Notes under the pieces: generated by a model
Told to the model about the DNA's origin: nothing
The model's database searches: none
The model's input: the letters and a program-made list of their open reading frames with translations, nothing else
Translations under genes and position numbers: made by a program
Shown here: in pieces, positions 44,116 to 54,941 of the stretch
Numbering within the stretch: the stretch's first letter is position 1
How the letters are laid out: every line of letters begins with the position of its first letter
Assembly (NCBI GenBank): GCA_000827205.1
Contig: KN832554.1
Location: forward strand, 53,962 to 117,961
Origin: Plicaturopsis crispa FD-325 SS-3
Taxonomy: Eukaryota; Basidiomycota; Agaricomycetes; Amylocorticiales; Amylocorticiaceae
Direction: 5' to 3'
Length of the DNA stretch: 64,000 nt

Positions 44116-45669
44116 TCAGAAAATGCGGCCTGAACTACTTAAATAAGGACGACGCCTCTTGACATTTCCCAACAGCGCACCCTCTTCCTTGAAGGACTCC
44201 ACAGCTTGGACCTCGTCCCGTAGAGCAGCGAGGGTCTGCGGAGATATCCGACACAGAATATCGGGATGGAGGCGCAGGAGCTGGATCGGCATATTTGCCC
44301 TGCGCCGAGCGCGCAAACATTCCAGCAGAGCATGCCCAAAACCACGATCGGCCTCGATCTCGTAGTGATCGTCGGGCATGCCCTCTCGCCAAAATGATCC
44401 AACGGTGATCGTACGCAAGTCCGGCCATGCGTCCTGGGGCGCCCGATCTGTTGCAATCGCGAGAATGTCGAGGAGGTGCAGGTGGGACTGCTCCCCGTAG
44501 ATATAGTAATGGCGTTTCACGTCCTCCCATACGAACCAGCACCAGTCTCCTAGGATGAGCTCTGTCACTTTGGGCGATGCGGCGATGAGGTCCCGGGTTG
44601 CGAGCTCTGGACACCCACAGGAACGGTTGAGTTCTAGGCAGCGCAGCTCGGGAAACTTCGATCCGTTAGATAGCATAGACAGTGTTCTGTCATTGTCGGA
44701 TAGGTTGAAGATGATGAGAGAAAGACGTCGGAGAAGGGGCGCGCGTATGATGCTGACCATGGTAGAGACGATCCGAGGGCCGGGGTGGTCGCTGGCGAAG
44801 AGCAAAGTAGTAAGGCATGGGAGTTCGAACTCGTCTAGGGATGTCTCGCGCTCGTAGCGGATAGATGAGTCCTCGACTATGAGCGTCTTCAAAACGGGGA
44901 GACTCGTCAACATGTTCCGGAAATCAGAATAGCGCACTACGGGGTAACAGAAGTGGAAAGTCGTTATCACATCGCCGGGGAGCATGCACAATCGCGGCAG
45001 GATTCCGTCAAGGTGTAGATACTCCAAACGCGGCACCCCGCCAATCATGTTCCACCGCAATGGGCGGGCGTCGACGGGTACATCCTCCTGCCATTTGAGG
45101 TCGCACGCTAAGCTCAGTCGCTCGAGCAACGGTGCCTCTGTCTCGGATAGACGCGCTAGCATATCGAAAAGTGATTCCCGAGTCCTTAGGTAGATGCGCA
45201 GCTGACGCCAGCGAGATATGTCCATGAAAGGACGCGCTTGGGCAAAGGTAGTGTCGGACATGGAGTTTATGTAGATATCGAGAGGGCGCTTTTGAGAACG
45301 CTCAAGATGTTGAGTTAGTAGCGGTAGCATGGTCGGCTCGTCATCGAAGTTAACGGAAGTCCACAAGGACGATGTGCCGAGCACGATGTCCCGCCAGTGT
45401 TTCGTGACGCCTAGCAGACGATAAGGAACGAAGAAGCGTTTTGGCGGTTTGTGGAGGGAGCTGATTTCTTCGAATATCCGAGAAAGAAGCTCTGGCGGGA
45501 GGATATCGATGGGTCCGTGGTGATCTTCAGAGTGCACGGCCTCTGCTTGAGGACGAGCGAGATGCGACGAGACGCCAGCAGATTCGTCGACAAGCATACT
45601 TTCCTGGGTTTCGACGCGCTTTATCTCGACATCGAGCTCTTGTATATTTTCATCGCCCGTGCCGGACAT
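44116..45669 (-). CDS. F-box/LRR-type protein 3
   Basis: Intronless, 517 aa, nearest to F-box protein 1 at 29.1 kb (shared IDILPPELLSRIFEEI, LLGVTKHWRDIVLGTSSLW, FAQARPFMDISRWRQLRIYL). F-box at about 53-100, LRR-like remainder. The C-terminal tail RRRPYLSSSGRIF is longer than in copy 1. Its stop lies about 190 bp from that of the auxilin-like gene (convergent). Confidence 0.85.
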   Translation of the reverse strand: MSGTGDENIQELDVEIKRVETQESMLVDESAGVSSHLARPQAEAVHSEDHHGPIDILPPELLSRIFEEISSLHKPPKRFFVPYRLLGVTKHWRDIVLGTSSLWTSVNFDDEPTMLPLLTQHLERSQKRPLDIYINSMSDTTFAQARPFMDISRWRQLRIYLRTRESLFDMLARLSETEAPLLERLSLACDLKWQEDVPVDARPLRWNMIGGVPRLEYLHLDGILPRLCMLPGDVITTFHFCYPVVRYSDFRNMLTSLPVLKTLIVEDSSIRYERETSLDEFELPCLTTLLFASDHPGPRIVSTMVSIIRAPLLRRLSLIIFNLSDNDRTLSMLSNGSKFPELRCLELNRSCGCPELATRDLIAASPKVTELILGDWCWFVWEDVKRHYYIYGEQSHLHLLDILAIATDRAPQDAWPDLRTITVGSFWREGMPDDHYEIEADRGFGHALLECLRARRRANMPIQLLRLHPDILCRISPQTLAALRDEVQAVESFKEEGALLGNVKRRRPYLSSSGRIF

Positions 45670-46001
45670 CTCAAAAGTCGCAGCCGTATCCTGTCAGTAA
45701 ATTCTGATCAGTGAAATCGATTTCAATACTGGTTCAATGTAACGTATAACCGGGCTGTATACAATATATGCAATGGAACGCGTACTACTACGCTGCTCAA
45801 AGTTTCATTGAACAAAACGAGTCACTTGATGCATCGCGTCCGACTCGGACACCCTCGAATCCTGCAAATTTGGACTGAAGCTCGCTCGTCAAATTGCCGT
45901 CGTTGTAAAACGTCTTGGAGAAAGAGAAGGTCACACGATTATGCTCAACTATATCGCTGAAGTGCGAAACCAAATCATGCAATCTCATTTACTCCAAGAC
46001 A
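45670..46001. other. intergenic, no gene seen
   Basis: Promoter of F-box gene 3 and 3' flank of the kinase-like gene. Confidence 0.5.
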
Positions 46002-47070
46002 TCAAGCTGCTTCAACCCGAGGATAGATGATCTCGCCCTCCTCCAGCGCGTCGAACACATCGTCCAGGAAAGACCTCCTGCCGTCGTGGGAATGAAAATT
46101 ATAGGGCACAGCAGCATACTTCTCCGCCATCTCGAGATCAATGACACGCCACTTGTGCGCATATTTGTGGCGCGGACATATGGCAGCCGCTGTAGATGGT
46201 CCGGCGGCACGAATGTTCTCGTACCTCAGATCTCTGTTGAGGACGTATAGCGCGCTGGTATCCTCGCACAGATCGAATATATCCTTCCTGTGACGCCGGG
46301 TCAGGACGTTAGCAAGCAGAGATCACAGATGCAGCGCACCGGAGGGACTTCGACAGCTTCTTGCCCACGGGAAGGCCGCGCGTCGACAGCCGCTCGAGAA
46401 GCAGCACACACACACGCTCCGGGTTTGCCGCATCGCGTATCCTACGGTCGAGATCCGCCCAATACACGTCGGAGTCGAACTGCCTGCGAGAGTGCTCTGT
46501 ATACCGCATCGCCTTGAGGTCGACGTCGAGCCTGCACCCATCGGGGAGGCGGCCCTCGAATGCGCCGTAGCAGAGCGGCGCGGCGATGCCCTGTAGGGAC
46601 TCTACCTCTTCGTACGCAGATGCCTCGCGGATGATACGGCTTTGGTACCCAAAGCGGCCGATTTTGGCCACCAGGGGCGGGAGGCCTGCGTCCGATGGCA
46701 TGTTTACGGCGTGAACGACACCACACCGGCCCCTTCCGATCTGCTTGCCCAGGGATATGTGGAGATGCATGTCTCCGGGCGGGGGTAGTGTCGAGAGGTT
46801 GGGTGGGGGAAGAGCTCCTTCGGGTAAAGCGTCTACTTCGTGGAATGGCTGGAGAACGGGCATGGGAGGCGGACGCGGTGCATGAGCAGGTTGGGGTGAT
46901 CGCCGGTTAGGGTGACGTGCTTGATCGCGTTGATCGCCTGCAGGTATGTATGGTCAGAGACACGACGCGGGTTTTGAGAACATGCATGTGCTTACGATCG
47001 GAGAGGTCGTCGTGAAGGGTGGCAGGCAAGGAGTTGGCCTGGCTGTACGTTCAGCTACAGAAACTGACAT
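46002..47070 (-). CDS. kinase-like protein 1, diverged, with probable frame break
   Basis: Member of the lineage-specific kinase-like family clustered at 55.7-60.7 kb. Exons 47070-46996 (MSVSVAERTARPTPCLPPFT...), 46937-46340 and 46287-46002. Seen: Gly-loop IGRGRCGVVHAV, VAKIGRFG with the ATP-site Lys, CYGAFEG, VCVLLLERL, then NRDLRYENIRAAGPSTAAA where sister genes have HEDIRYANIL, and VIDLEMAEK for DFG. Exon 2 opens as AINAIKHVTL in frame with exon 1, but the kinase frame begins at MPVLQPF (46863), one base out of step, so there is a 1-nt frameshift in the poorly conserved linker or the protein starts at 46863. Catalytic Asp is kept, the preceding His is Asn. Possibly decaying. Confidence 0.68.
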
Positions 47071-47759
47071 GTCTGAATTGTGATTTAGTGGCGCAGCGAT
47101 AAGAAACGGTGGCAAGGAGACATACCTGCTAGAAGTTGTACTTACTAGCTTCCCCAAACTACGAGTTTCGCGACCACAGTTCAGTTTCAACACAAGCTTC
47201 GCGGTGATAGATTGCTTATAACTGTTGCATTGGCGTCTTCCTGCCTACAAAATCTCAGCGCGTAAGCTGTTCAAGTCGTTGAAGGCTACCGCGACTCAGA
47301 AGACGAACAACGTGCAAGGTAAGTTGAAGGGAAGGCTTGAAGCCGCCGGCGCGTGTCTGAGTCGATGATTCGCCTGCGTCGCGGACTCTGAATCCTGTCC
47401 GCCCCGATCGGACCCTGATAAATGCGCCGCTAATGGATCATACCATGAAGCGCAAGAGATTCCGCCGAGGCCTGTCAGGAAGGAAATGCACTGGTACTAT
47501 TGATACAATGTATGTGCAAAAGCGAGGAATAATGGATACAACCCGAGAGATGTAGGGTAGGGTATGGAGGGTATAAAAATGCGATGAGGTGAGAAGAATT
47601 AGAAAGCGATCTAGTGGAATAAAAAGGACGTGGATGAGTGCGTGAAGTTAGCAGACACTATTCGATACAAGACAGGATGAGAATGCCAGAATGAGGAAAC
47701 CCAGAGGATGATAGAGAAAGCGAGGAAATATAAACAGAAGATGCTGGACGTCGGGAAAC
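47071..47759. other. intergenic; start of inverted-duplication arm at about 47590
   Basis: No gene seen. From about 47590 the sequence is homologous in reverse complement to the 3' flank of the twin gene (e.g. ATAAAAAGACGTGG-like sequence near 55070). Confidence 0.45.
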
Positions 47760-48489
47760 TCAGCGCCGCGCAGGAACGTCGAGCGCGATCTCCGCCTGCC
47801 ACGAGTCGTCAAACACATTCCACAGCGCGATCAGCACAAGCCGTTCCACGCCCAGCGCGCCGCCCCCGACGCGCCACTGGGCGTACTGCGGGTTAATAGC
47901 CTCGTACTGAGTTTTCTGTAAAATAACCCAAGGCGTTAGCAAGGGCGCGGGGTTGGGAGGGGAAGGGAAGGAGGCGTACATCGACCCAGCGCGCGTAGTT
48001 CATGGCAATTGCAGAGGCGAGCTGGACGCGCGTGATCGGCCCAGAGGGCGTGTATATGTCGATCGTGCGCTCGAAGTCCACGTGCGGGTACCCAGGCCAC
48101 TATTGCACCAAGTCGCGTCAGCTCAAGCCCAATGCACCATATAATGCGAAGTGTGCACGTACAAGGATGCGGAGCTTAATCTTCTTCAGCCCATAATGCG
48201 CCAACACAGGCTCCCCCGCCCCCGCGATCATGCCCGCCATACCCACCGGGCCCCTCATGCACAGCTCGCGCAGCGGCACACCGTACCCCGCCGGGTAGCC
48301 CGCAATATCGAACGTCACGGGCCGCTGCTCCGGCGCGCGGCAGATGGTGGCTTTCCACTTCGACGCGGGCGCGTACTGCGGCTGGGGGACGCGCTGGCGC
48401 GTCGGCGTGAGGAGGCTCGCGTTGATGGAAGTGAAGGGGGAGAACTTGTTGACGGGGACGGGCGGGTGGAGCGGGTTTTCGTAAGACAT
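47760..48489 (-). CDS. uncharacterised 200-aa protein, inverted-duplicate copy 1
   Basis: Exons 48489-48163, 48099-47980, 47915-47760; 200 aa. Starts MSYENPLHPPVPVNKFSPFT and continues with ITFDIAGYPAGYGVPL-like, YGLKKIKLRI, WPGYPHVDFERTIDIYTP, ITRVQLASAIAMNYARWV and LVLIALWNVFDDSWQAEIAL. Such proteins are common as conserved hypotheticals in Agaricomycetes; I know no function. No signal peptide or membrane segment in this model. An in-frame upstream Met (48597) would add a hydrophobic leader, but it lies at the TATA box, so I chose the internal ATG. Protein nearly identical to the twin at 54223. Confidence 0.78.
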
Positions 48490-48595
48490 TTCGGTGCAGT
48501 AGGAGGGGAGGAGTTGGAAAGTTTGTAGGGCGGGGTGGAGGAAGAGTGCGTTTGAGCAGGGGATGATGAGTTCTGGCAGGGCGGCCATGGCCAGC

Positions 48596-48602
48596 ATTTA
48601 TA
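48596..48602 (-). promoter_or_regulatory. TATA box of inverted-duplicate copy 1
   Basis: TATAAAT on the minus strand, 107 bases before the ATG at 48489; the twin gene has the same element at the same distance. Confidence 0.55.
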
Positions 48603-48857
48603 CAATCAATGTCCAAGATGGCGTTCATGTCAAAGGGAGTACGGGCGGGGTCAAAGAAAGTAGGGAGGCGGGACCAGGTGCGCTTTGAAGCCGCCACTGC
48701 CGCCGCTATCAAAGCGTACGGCAGTGGCGCGGTCCGTCCCCTTCATGTTCGCAATCTCTTCCCTCGAGCACGCGTGAAAGCGCGTCTAAAATTCGCGGAG
48801 CAGGACTGGAAAGACATAGGGAAACCGTTGGTACAGAAGGCGGATAGTGGACTCGAG

Positions 48858-48894
48858 GTGATCATAGCAAGGGTGTACCCCTTGCTATGATCAC
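48858..48894. repeat. perfect palindrome with 16-bp arms, copy 1
   Basis: GTGATCATAGCAAGGG and its exact reverse complement are separated by 5 nt. The same palindrome is found at 53813-53849 in the other arm, at nearly the same distance (about 370 bp) upstream of the twin gene. Confidence 0.92.
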
Positions 48895-49664
48895 AAAGAA
48901 GCGCGCAGATGGACGGAGTTGCCTAATTTGGCCGGAAAACGCGATTGTGAAGGGTCCATGCGCTGTAGCAAAGGGGGGCGCCTTGGACATAGATATGTGA
49001 GAGCGCGCGGGGGATAGTGCTGTGTGCGGGGATCTTCATTGTCGACGTTGTCTTTGGGCAGAGAATAATGTAGTCACGGTGCTGGGAGGACGTCGTTGTG
49101 AACGGTGAAGAAGAAGTCGGCCTAGCGGCGTTGTGCTTATCCACGGCGCCGGTATCAATATTATTGCTGCAGCCAACCATTCGAGAGAAAATATAGCGGT
49201 GCGGTTGCGCAGCAGTGATCCAGAGGGACAGCAGGACGAGGACGAGGACGACTCACGAGGAGAATTCGGGGGCGGCGGCAAAAAACATGTCACGCTCGCG
49301 TTGCGTCACACGCGCCAGCGCGGCGCAATGTCACGGCTGTCTTTTCGACCGTGACAATTGCTCGACGTCGAACGGCGTCGAACGTGTTTCGGTCTCTGAC
49401 TTCTGCCTGACATACTATCGATCTCGGCTTGGAGTCGTGGCCTTGCGCACTGCTGTTGACTGGCGTCATATCCCACTCTAACAGAGCTCGTGTCAACGTC
49501 CTGAGAAATTGACACTGGAGGTAAGTATGTCCTACAAGCCTTCATGCACTTGCAGAGCGACGACCGCTCATAAATTGTATCCAGCCCGTTCGAATCGTAT
49601 TTTGGCTTCAAGCTGTGAAGACCTCGAGGCTTTCTTTGCTGAGCTTGTGGCTTCACTAGACTAA

Positions 49665-51705
49665 ATGACTTGCTCTCGACGATGGCTGGCCTCCATATTC
49701 ACTGGTGCTCGTTCTGGCCGTACAAGACTTGGTAGCCATCGACAGCTCCATCAGGACCATGCTGTAGAGCCCTACTATGTCACTACACCTATATTCTACC
49801 CCAGCGCAGGTATGCATATACTACCTACAAAGACGCCTTGGTCCTAACCGATCGACGCTGTCTCATCTTAGCACCTCATATTGGCCATCTCCACTCACTC
49901 GTCACGGCCGACATCTTCGCCCGACATGCGCGCCTCACCCAGCCGTCCAGACCCGTCCACTTCCTCACAGGCACGGACGAGCACGGCCTGAAAATTCAGA
50001 AAGCGGCGCGGGAGAACAGAATGGAGCCAGGTGCGTTCTGCGATAACGTCACTGAGAAATTTCGTGTGTGTCCGTACATCTCTATCCGGTCCCGTATTGT
50101 TACTGATCTACGGGTGGCGGGTAGACTTTGGCCAAGACGGCGAATATCAGCCATACGAGATTCATTCGGACGACCGAGAAAGCACACCATGATGCTGTAC
50201 AGCATGTCTGGGTAAGCATATCATATATCGTAGAGCTCACCCGAGTACTCATCATAGCCCAAACGCCTCACAGCGCGAACTAGATGCTAAGGGCCTCATA
50301 TACAAGGACCGCTATGAAGGATGGTACTCCGTCTCAGACGAAACATTCTACCCAGAGTCCCAAATCACACCACCCACCACCCCAGGCGGTCTACCCACAT
50401 CCACCGAAACAGGCTCCACCGTCGAGTGGTCCTCCGAAGAAAACTACAAATTCCGCCTCTCCGCCTTCCGCGCCCCGCTCCTCGCGCACTACACCGCATC
50501 GTCGCACGCAATCCTCCCGCCCCCGCCCCGCGCGTCCGTCCTCTCGGAACTCTCCCAGCCCCTGGAGGATCTGTCGATCTCGCGCCCGATGGAGCGCCTG
50601 CACTGGGGCGTGCCCGTCCCCGACGACCCCTCGCACACCGTCTACGTGTGGTTCGACGCGCTCACCGTGTACCTCACCGGCGCCGGCTACCCCGACCTCA
50701 CCACCACCGGCGCCTGGCCGCCCGCCCTCCAGATCATCGGCAAGGATATCCTGCGGTAACCCCCCAGTCCCTTCACTCCCTACCCCTACCCGCGACCATG
50801 CTGACGTGACGTGAGCACAGGTTCCATGCGATATACTTCCCGGCGATGCTGCAGGCGCTCGGGCTCCCGCTGGCGACGACGCTGCTCGCGCACGGGCACT
50901 GGACCGCCAGCCAGAGGAAGATGAGCAAGTCTGTCGGGAACGTCGCGGACCCGTTTGCGGCGATGGACGCGTATGGCGTCGACGCGGTGCGCTTTTACCT
51001 CGCGCGCGTTGGCGGGCGCTTTGGCACAGACGTTGGTAAGCACACACACCGCCATCCACCTCGAGCTAACCAATACATGTGCTCACTGATACGTACCCGC
51101 ACGCAGACTGGTCCAACGAGCAGCTCGACAAGCACACGCGCGAGCTGGAGTCGCTCGTGGGGAACTTTCTCTACCGCATGACCTCGCGCACCATCCACGC
51201 GCGGCTCGCCACCTGCGCGTCAACAAAAAATGCCGCACAGCTACGTGCGGAGTGTGGAGCCAGCGACCCGAATGCGCGTATTTTTGCGATGCTGGACGCG
51301 TTGCCCGCGCAAGTTGATGCGGCGTTCGCGGCGCACAACCTCGCGGACGCGCTCGGCGCTGTCGTGGAGTGCCTCAAAACCGTACGTGAACTCTCCCTTC
51401 TTTCCTCGCCGCCCTAAACTAATAAATTGATAAAAATTGCGTGCGCATAGGCAAACGCGGTGACAACCAGCATACAGCCGTGGTTGCGCGAGCAGCCACT
51501 CGAGGTGCTGCAGGCGTCGTACGGCGTGTGCATGGAGACGCTGCGCGTGTGCGGGATATACCTGCAGGCGTTCGTACCGGGGACGGCGGGGCGACTGCTG
51601 GACGCGCTTGGTGTGCCGGAGGATGCAAGGACGTGGGCGAGCTTGGAGAGGGAGTGGGTGCCGAAGGATGTAAAGAGGGTTATGTTGTTTCCGCCGAGGA
51701 AATGA
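49665..51705 (+). CDS. MSM1: mitochondrial methionyl-tRNA synthetase
   Basis: Class Ia aminoacyl-tRNA synthetase charging mitochondrial tRNA-Met. Exons 49665-49809, 49872-50065, 50125-50211, 50274-50755, 50821-51035, 51107-51381, 51451-51705; 550 aa. N-terminus MTCSRRWLASIFTGARSGRT is a matrix-targeting presequence. Class I signatures: HIGH at 51-54 (split by intron 1), FLTGTDEHGLKI, ISHTRFIRTT, YEGWYSVSDETFY, VWFDALTVY, DILRFHAIYFPA, and KMSKS at 336-340 followed by VGN. The C-terminal anticodon-binding helix bundle (GNFLYRMTSR...) ends without the zinc or tRNA-binding appendix of the cytosolic enzyme, as expected of the organellar form. Confidence 0.94.
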
Positions 51706-51794
51706 TGGAGAGAAGGGGGTAAGGGGGATGCGTACATCAGTTTTTAGTAGCTCTACAGCATGCGCTTACTTCGTGCTACTCTGATTGACACTAC

Positions 51795-52795
51795 TCACTC
51801 GGACTCTTGCGTCAAGATGCGTGAGTAAGATACGTATACGCCCCTCAACAAATACAGTGTGGCTCGTGTACGCGTCCCTATGATACCTACACAACTGACT
51901 GGAAAATTACACAGCAATTTAAGATGCTTGAACAAGCAATATGAGCACGTAGGCAACCCTAGAAAGCCACAGCACGCACCTGGGTCGGGTCCCACGAGCA
52001 TAAACGTGCCCCCAAGAGGGTTCCCCAGGCCAACCGCCGCAGCAAACGAGCTCAAATTGAAATTCGTCACAGACGTCGACGAATTGACCAAAGTCTGCTC
52101 GTTAAACCCAGCCGGCTGCTTAAACAGCAAAAACACATATCTTCCGTCCATCCCTCGTAAGCAAAACCCACCCAAAATCGCGTACATAGGGTAAGGGGGA
52201 GGGCGTGCTCACCGATGTGGGTCCGACCCGGCGGGCGGCGTCGGCTGGAGCCAGTTCGAGATCGCCGGCGTGAAGTTCGCGAGGAGCGCCCCGCGCGTGA
52301 GCTTGAAATTGCTCCCGAGGAAGTGCCGGATCTCCGCCTCGCTGGGGTCCTGCGGCGTCGGGGCGTCGAGGTCGATGGTCGCGACCACGAAGGTGTCGTC
52401 GCGCAGGGCGGAGGCGGGGTCGCTGATAGCGAAGATGGGCGGTCCGACGGTTTCTTATCCATGCGTTTATGATGAGTCGAGGAGATACTGGGTATGGTGG
52501 CACTTACCATTTCGTGGAAGCTGAACCCCCGCATGCACTAGAGCGGCAGGTGTCGTGTTGGTCGCCGGCAGCGCCACCTCTAGCAAAACGGTAGGCTCGA
52601 AAACGATATCCGCATCCGCGGCAATCTGTATATGACTCAAAGTATTAGCAGAGCCGCGGGGGAGAGTCGCCATTCCTGTGGGCATACGTTGGCTGTGTCG
52701 AACGCGGCCTTGACGGAGGTCAGACTCGTATCCTGCGCCAACGCAATGCGCGTAATCGCAGTGAAAAGGGTCAAGAACGAGAGAGCAGGAGACAT
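51795..52795 (-). CDS. secreted PEBP-family protein
   Basis: Phosphatidylethanolamine-binding-protein fold, as in carboxypeptidase-Y inhibitor Tfs1 and secreted fungal relatives. Exons 52795-52688, 52625-52508, 52453-52213, 52140-51980, 51898-51795; about 243 aa. Residues 1-21 (MSPALSFLTLFTAITRIALAQ) form a signal peptide. The ligand-site motif reads TIDLDAPTPQDPSEAEIRHF (Asp103, Asp105, Pro107), and PHRYVFLLFKQP is rebuilt across intron 3, the standard second PEBP motif. NTT and NSS sequons suggest N-glycosylation. The last intron is uncertain, since reading through it stays in frame to the same stop. The ATG at 52795 is preferred to the in-frame ATG at 52828 because it opens directly on the signal peptide; a TTATAAG element lies near 52841. 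Confidence 0.85.
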
Positions 52796-53812
52796 GTTCT
52801 CTTGAGGGTTACTGCCCATCGACGGCAACGCGACGAAGTCTTATAAGCAATCTTCCACGGCGGCCCGCGAGCGTGTGTCCCATCCCGCGCAGCGTTTCAA
52901 AATGACAAAGACCACCCACGGATATTCAGGGTGCAAGATATACCGCATGGTGCTCCATCCGTTGAAGAGGTCAACGAAAACGCTTTGACTTGGAGGTTCG
53001 AGAGATAGTGCTCAATTGGTGACCTTTTCGAACACTGCGTCTAGTAAGCATTCTTCTAAGTGGTACGAACATCGGGGAGTCCGCTAATTTGGCTAGCACT
53101 GGGTAGAGCGCTGCAGTCCCAGTGTATGCTCCGGTAAAAGGCGGTAACTTACTAACGAGGTCCCAGGAGAAGAAAATGGTGTGAAAAGAGTGTAGCCAAG
53201 GATGACGCGACCCCTGCCGACCTCGAAGCCACTGACTCACTGTGAGCATAAGCCACGTCGTGTAATCACTAGGGAGTTGAGGTGTGAAACCTATCTGAGG
53301 CCTGAGGTCGTAAATGTTTAGCTAGTAGGACGTCTAGTGCGTTAGACTTCGAGTCGTGGCCGTTTGGTGTCAAGATGCATGGTGGCTGAGCGCGAAAATT
53401 TGTGATCGACTTGACTTGTTTCTTGACTCTCTCTTCGTCTACTGAAACTTATGCTACACAAGCTGGCTTCCGTTACCTTTTCAAAGCCCCAACTACGAGC
53501 AATCTGCGACCCTGTATTAACTTATTCCCCACCAAATCGTATCGCTAGGCGGCTAGGCTATCCAAGCTTGCAATCGGACGGCACATTCGAAAACACCAAA
53601 GCACGCCGATCTTGTCACCAACATGTCCTTCACTCTCTTCAACCTGCTAAATGGTGCTTTATCCGGACCCATAGGTGTCGTTTCAAGATGCCACGTTCCC
53701 GCCTACGCGCCTTCATGGGGTTTAGGTCGTGCGCCCCGTCTCTTTCACCCGCCCCTTCACAATCGCATTTTCCGTCCAAATTAGGCAACTTCGCCCATCT
53801 GCGTGCTTCTTT

Positions 53813-53849
53813 GTGATCATAGCAAGGGGTACACCCTTGCTATGATCAC
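53813..53849. repeat. perfect palindrome with 16-bp arms, copy 2
   Basis: GTGATCATAGCAAGGG, 5-nt spacer, exact reverse complement. Arms identical to those at 48858-48894; only the spacer differs. Confidence 0.92.
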
Positions 53850-54112
53850 CTCGAGTCTACTCTCTGTCTTCTGCACTAACGATTTCCCTATGTCTTGTCC
53901 AGTCCTGCTCCCCGAGTTCAGACGCGTCTTCACGCGTTCACAAGAGAAAAAATCGCGAACATGAATGGGACAAACCGCGCCACCGCCGAAGGTGTGCCGT
54001 ACGCTTTGATAGCGGCGGCGGTGGCTTCAAAGTGCACCTGGTCCCGCCTCGCTATTTCCTTTGACCCCGCCCAAAATCCCTTTGATATAGACGCTAGCTT
54101 GGACATCGGGTG

Positions 54113-54119
54113 TATAAAT
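54113..54119 (+). promoter_or_regulatory. TATA box of inverted-duplicate copy 2
   Basis: TATAAAT, 104-110 bases before the ATG at 54223. Confidence 0.55.
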
Positions 54120-54222
54120 GCTAGCCATGGTCGCCCTGCTAGAACTCATCATCCCCTGCTCAAACACACACCTACTGCTCCTCATCCTACAGACTCTCCT
54201 ACTTCTCCAATCCTCCATCAAA

Positions 54223-54941
54223 ATGTCCTACGAGAACCCGCTCCACCCGCCCGTCCCCGTCAACAAGTTCTCCCCCTTCACTTCCATCAACGCGAGCCTC
54301 CTCACGCCGACGCGCCAGCGCGTCCCCCAGCCGCAATACGCGCCCGCGTCGAAGTGGAAGGCCACCATCTGCCGCGCGCCGGAGCAGCGACCGGTCACGT
54401 TCGACATCGCTGGGTACCCGGCCGGGTACGGCGTGCCGCTGCGCGAGCTGTGCACGAGAGGTCCAGTCGGTATGGCGAGCATGATCGCGGGCGCGTCAGA
54501 GCCTGTGCTCGCGCACTACGGGCTCAAGAAGATCAAGCTCCGCATTCTGGTATGTGTACATTAGCATTCTATTGCGCGTTGATACTTGACTAACAATTTG
54601 AATAGTGGCCTGGGTACCCGCACGTGGACTTCGAGCGCACGATCGACATCTACACGCCCTCTGGGCCGATCACGCGCGTCCAGCTCGCCTCTGCGATCGC
54701 CATGAACTACGCGCGCTGGGTCGATGTACGCGTTCTCTTGCACTCTCAACATCGCGCCCGCGCTAACGCTTCCGTGATTTTACAGAAAACTCAGTACGAG
54801 GCTATTAACCCTCAGTACGCCCAGTGGCGCGTCGGGGGCGGTGCCCTCGGGGTTGATCGACTCATCCTGATCTCTCTGTGGAACGTTTTCGACGACTCTT
54901 GGCAGGCGGAAATAGCGCTCGACGTTCCCGCGCGGCGCTGA
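54223..54941 (+). CDS. uncharacterised 200-aa protein, inverted-duplicate copy 2
   Basis: Exons 54223-54549, 54606-54725, 54786-54941, the same exon lengths (327/120/156) as copy 1; 200 aa. Only a handful of substitutions separate the two proteins (e.g. LCTRGPVGMASMIAGASEP versus LCMRGPVGMAGMIAGAGEP), while introns and upstream leader differ more, a sign of selection on the protein in both copies. Function unknown. Confidence 0.78.

Larger units (their letters stand above)
47590..48960. repeat. left arm of a ~1.37-kb inverted duplication
   Basis: Reverse-complement counterpart of about 53730-55090. It includes an entire three-exon gene, its TATA region, the palindrome at 48858-48894 and flank to about 48960 (TTGCCTAATTTGG.CGGAAAA matches CCGTCCAAATTAGGCAA). 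The arms are separated by about 4.8 kb. Confidence 0.85.
48490..49664. other. promoter side of copy 1 and spacer to MetRS
   Basis: Contains the rest of the duplication arm and its palindrome, then about 700 bp of unique sequence. Minus frames 48923-49180 and 49036-49293 and plus frames nearby are short and unrecognised. No gene called. Confidence 0.45.
52796..54222. other. divergent spacer and promoter side of inverted-duplicate copy 2
   Basis: 52796-53730 has no gene I can support. From about 53730 the right arm of the inverted duplication begins, with its palindrome and TATA box. Confidence 0.45.

Noticed and set aside
48151-48712. ORFs opposite the 200-aa gene (48151-48528 plus, 48176-48712 minus)
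   Set aside because: They are out of frame with the spliced model conserved in both inverted copies.
49036-49293. Minus-strand ORF upstream of MetRS
   Set aside because: Ser/Pro/Leu-rich promoter-like DNA with overlapping frames and no conserved feature.
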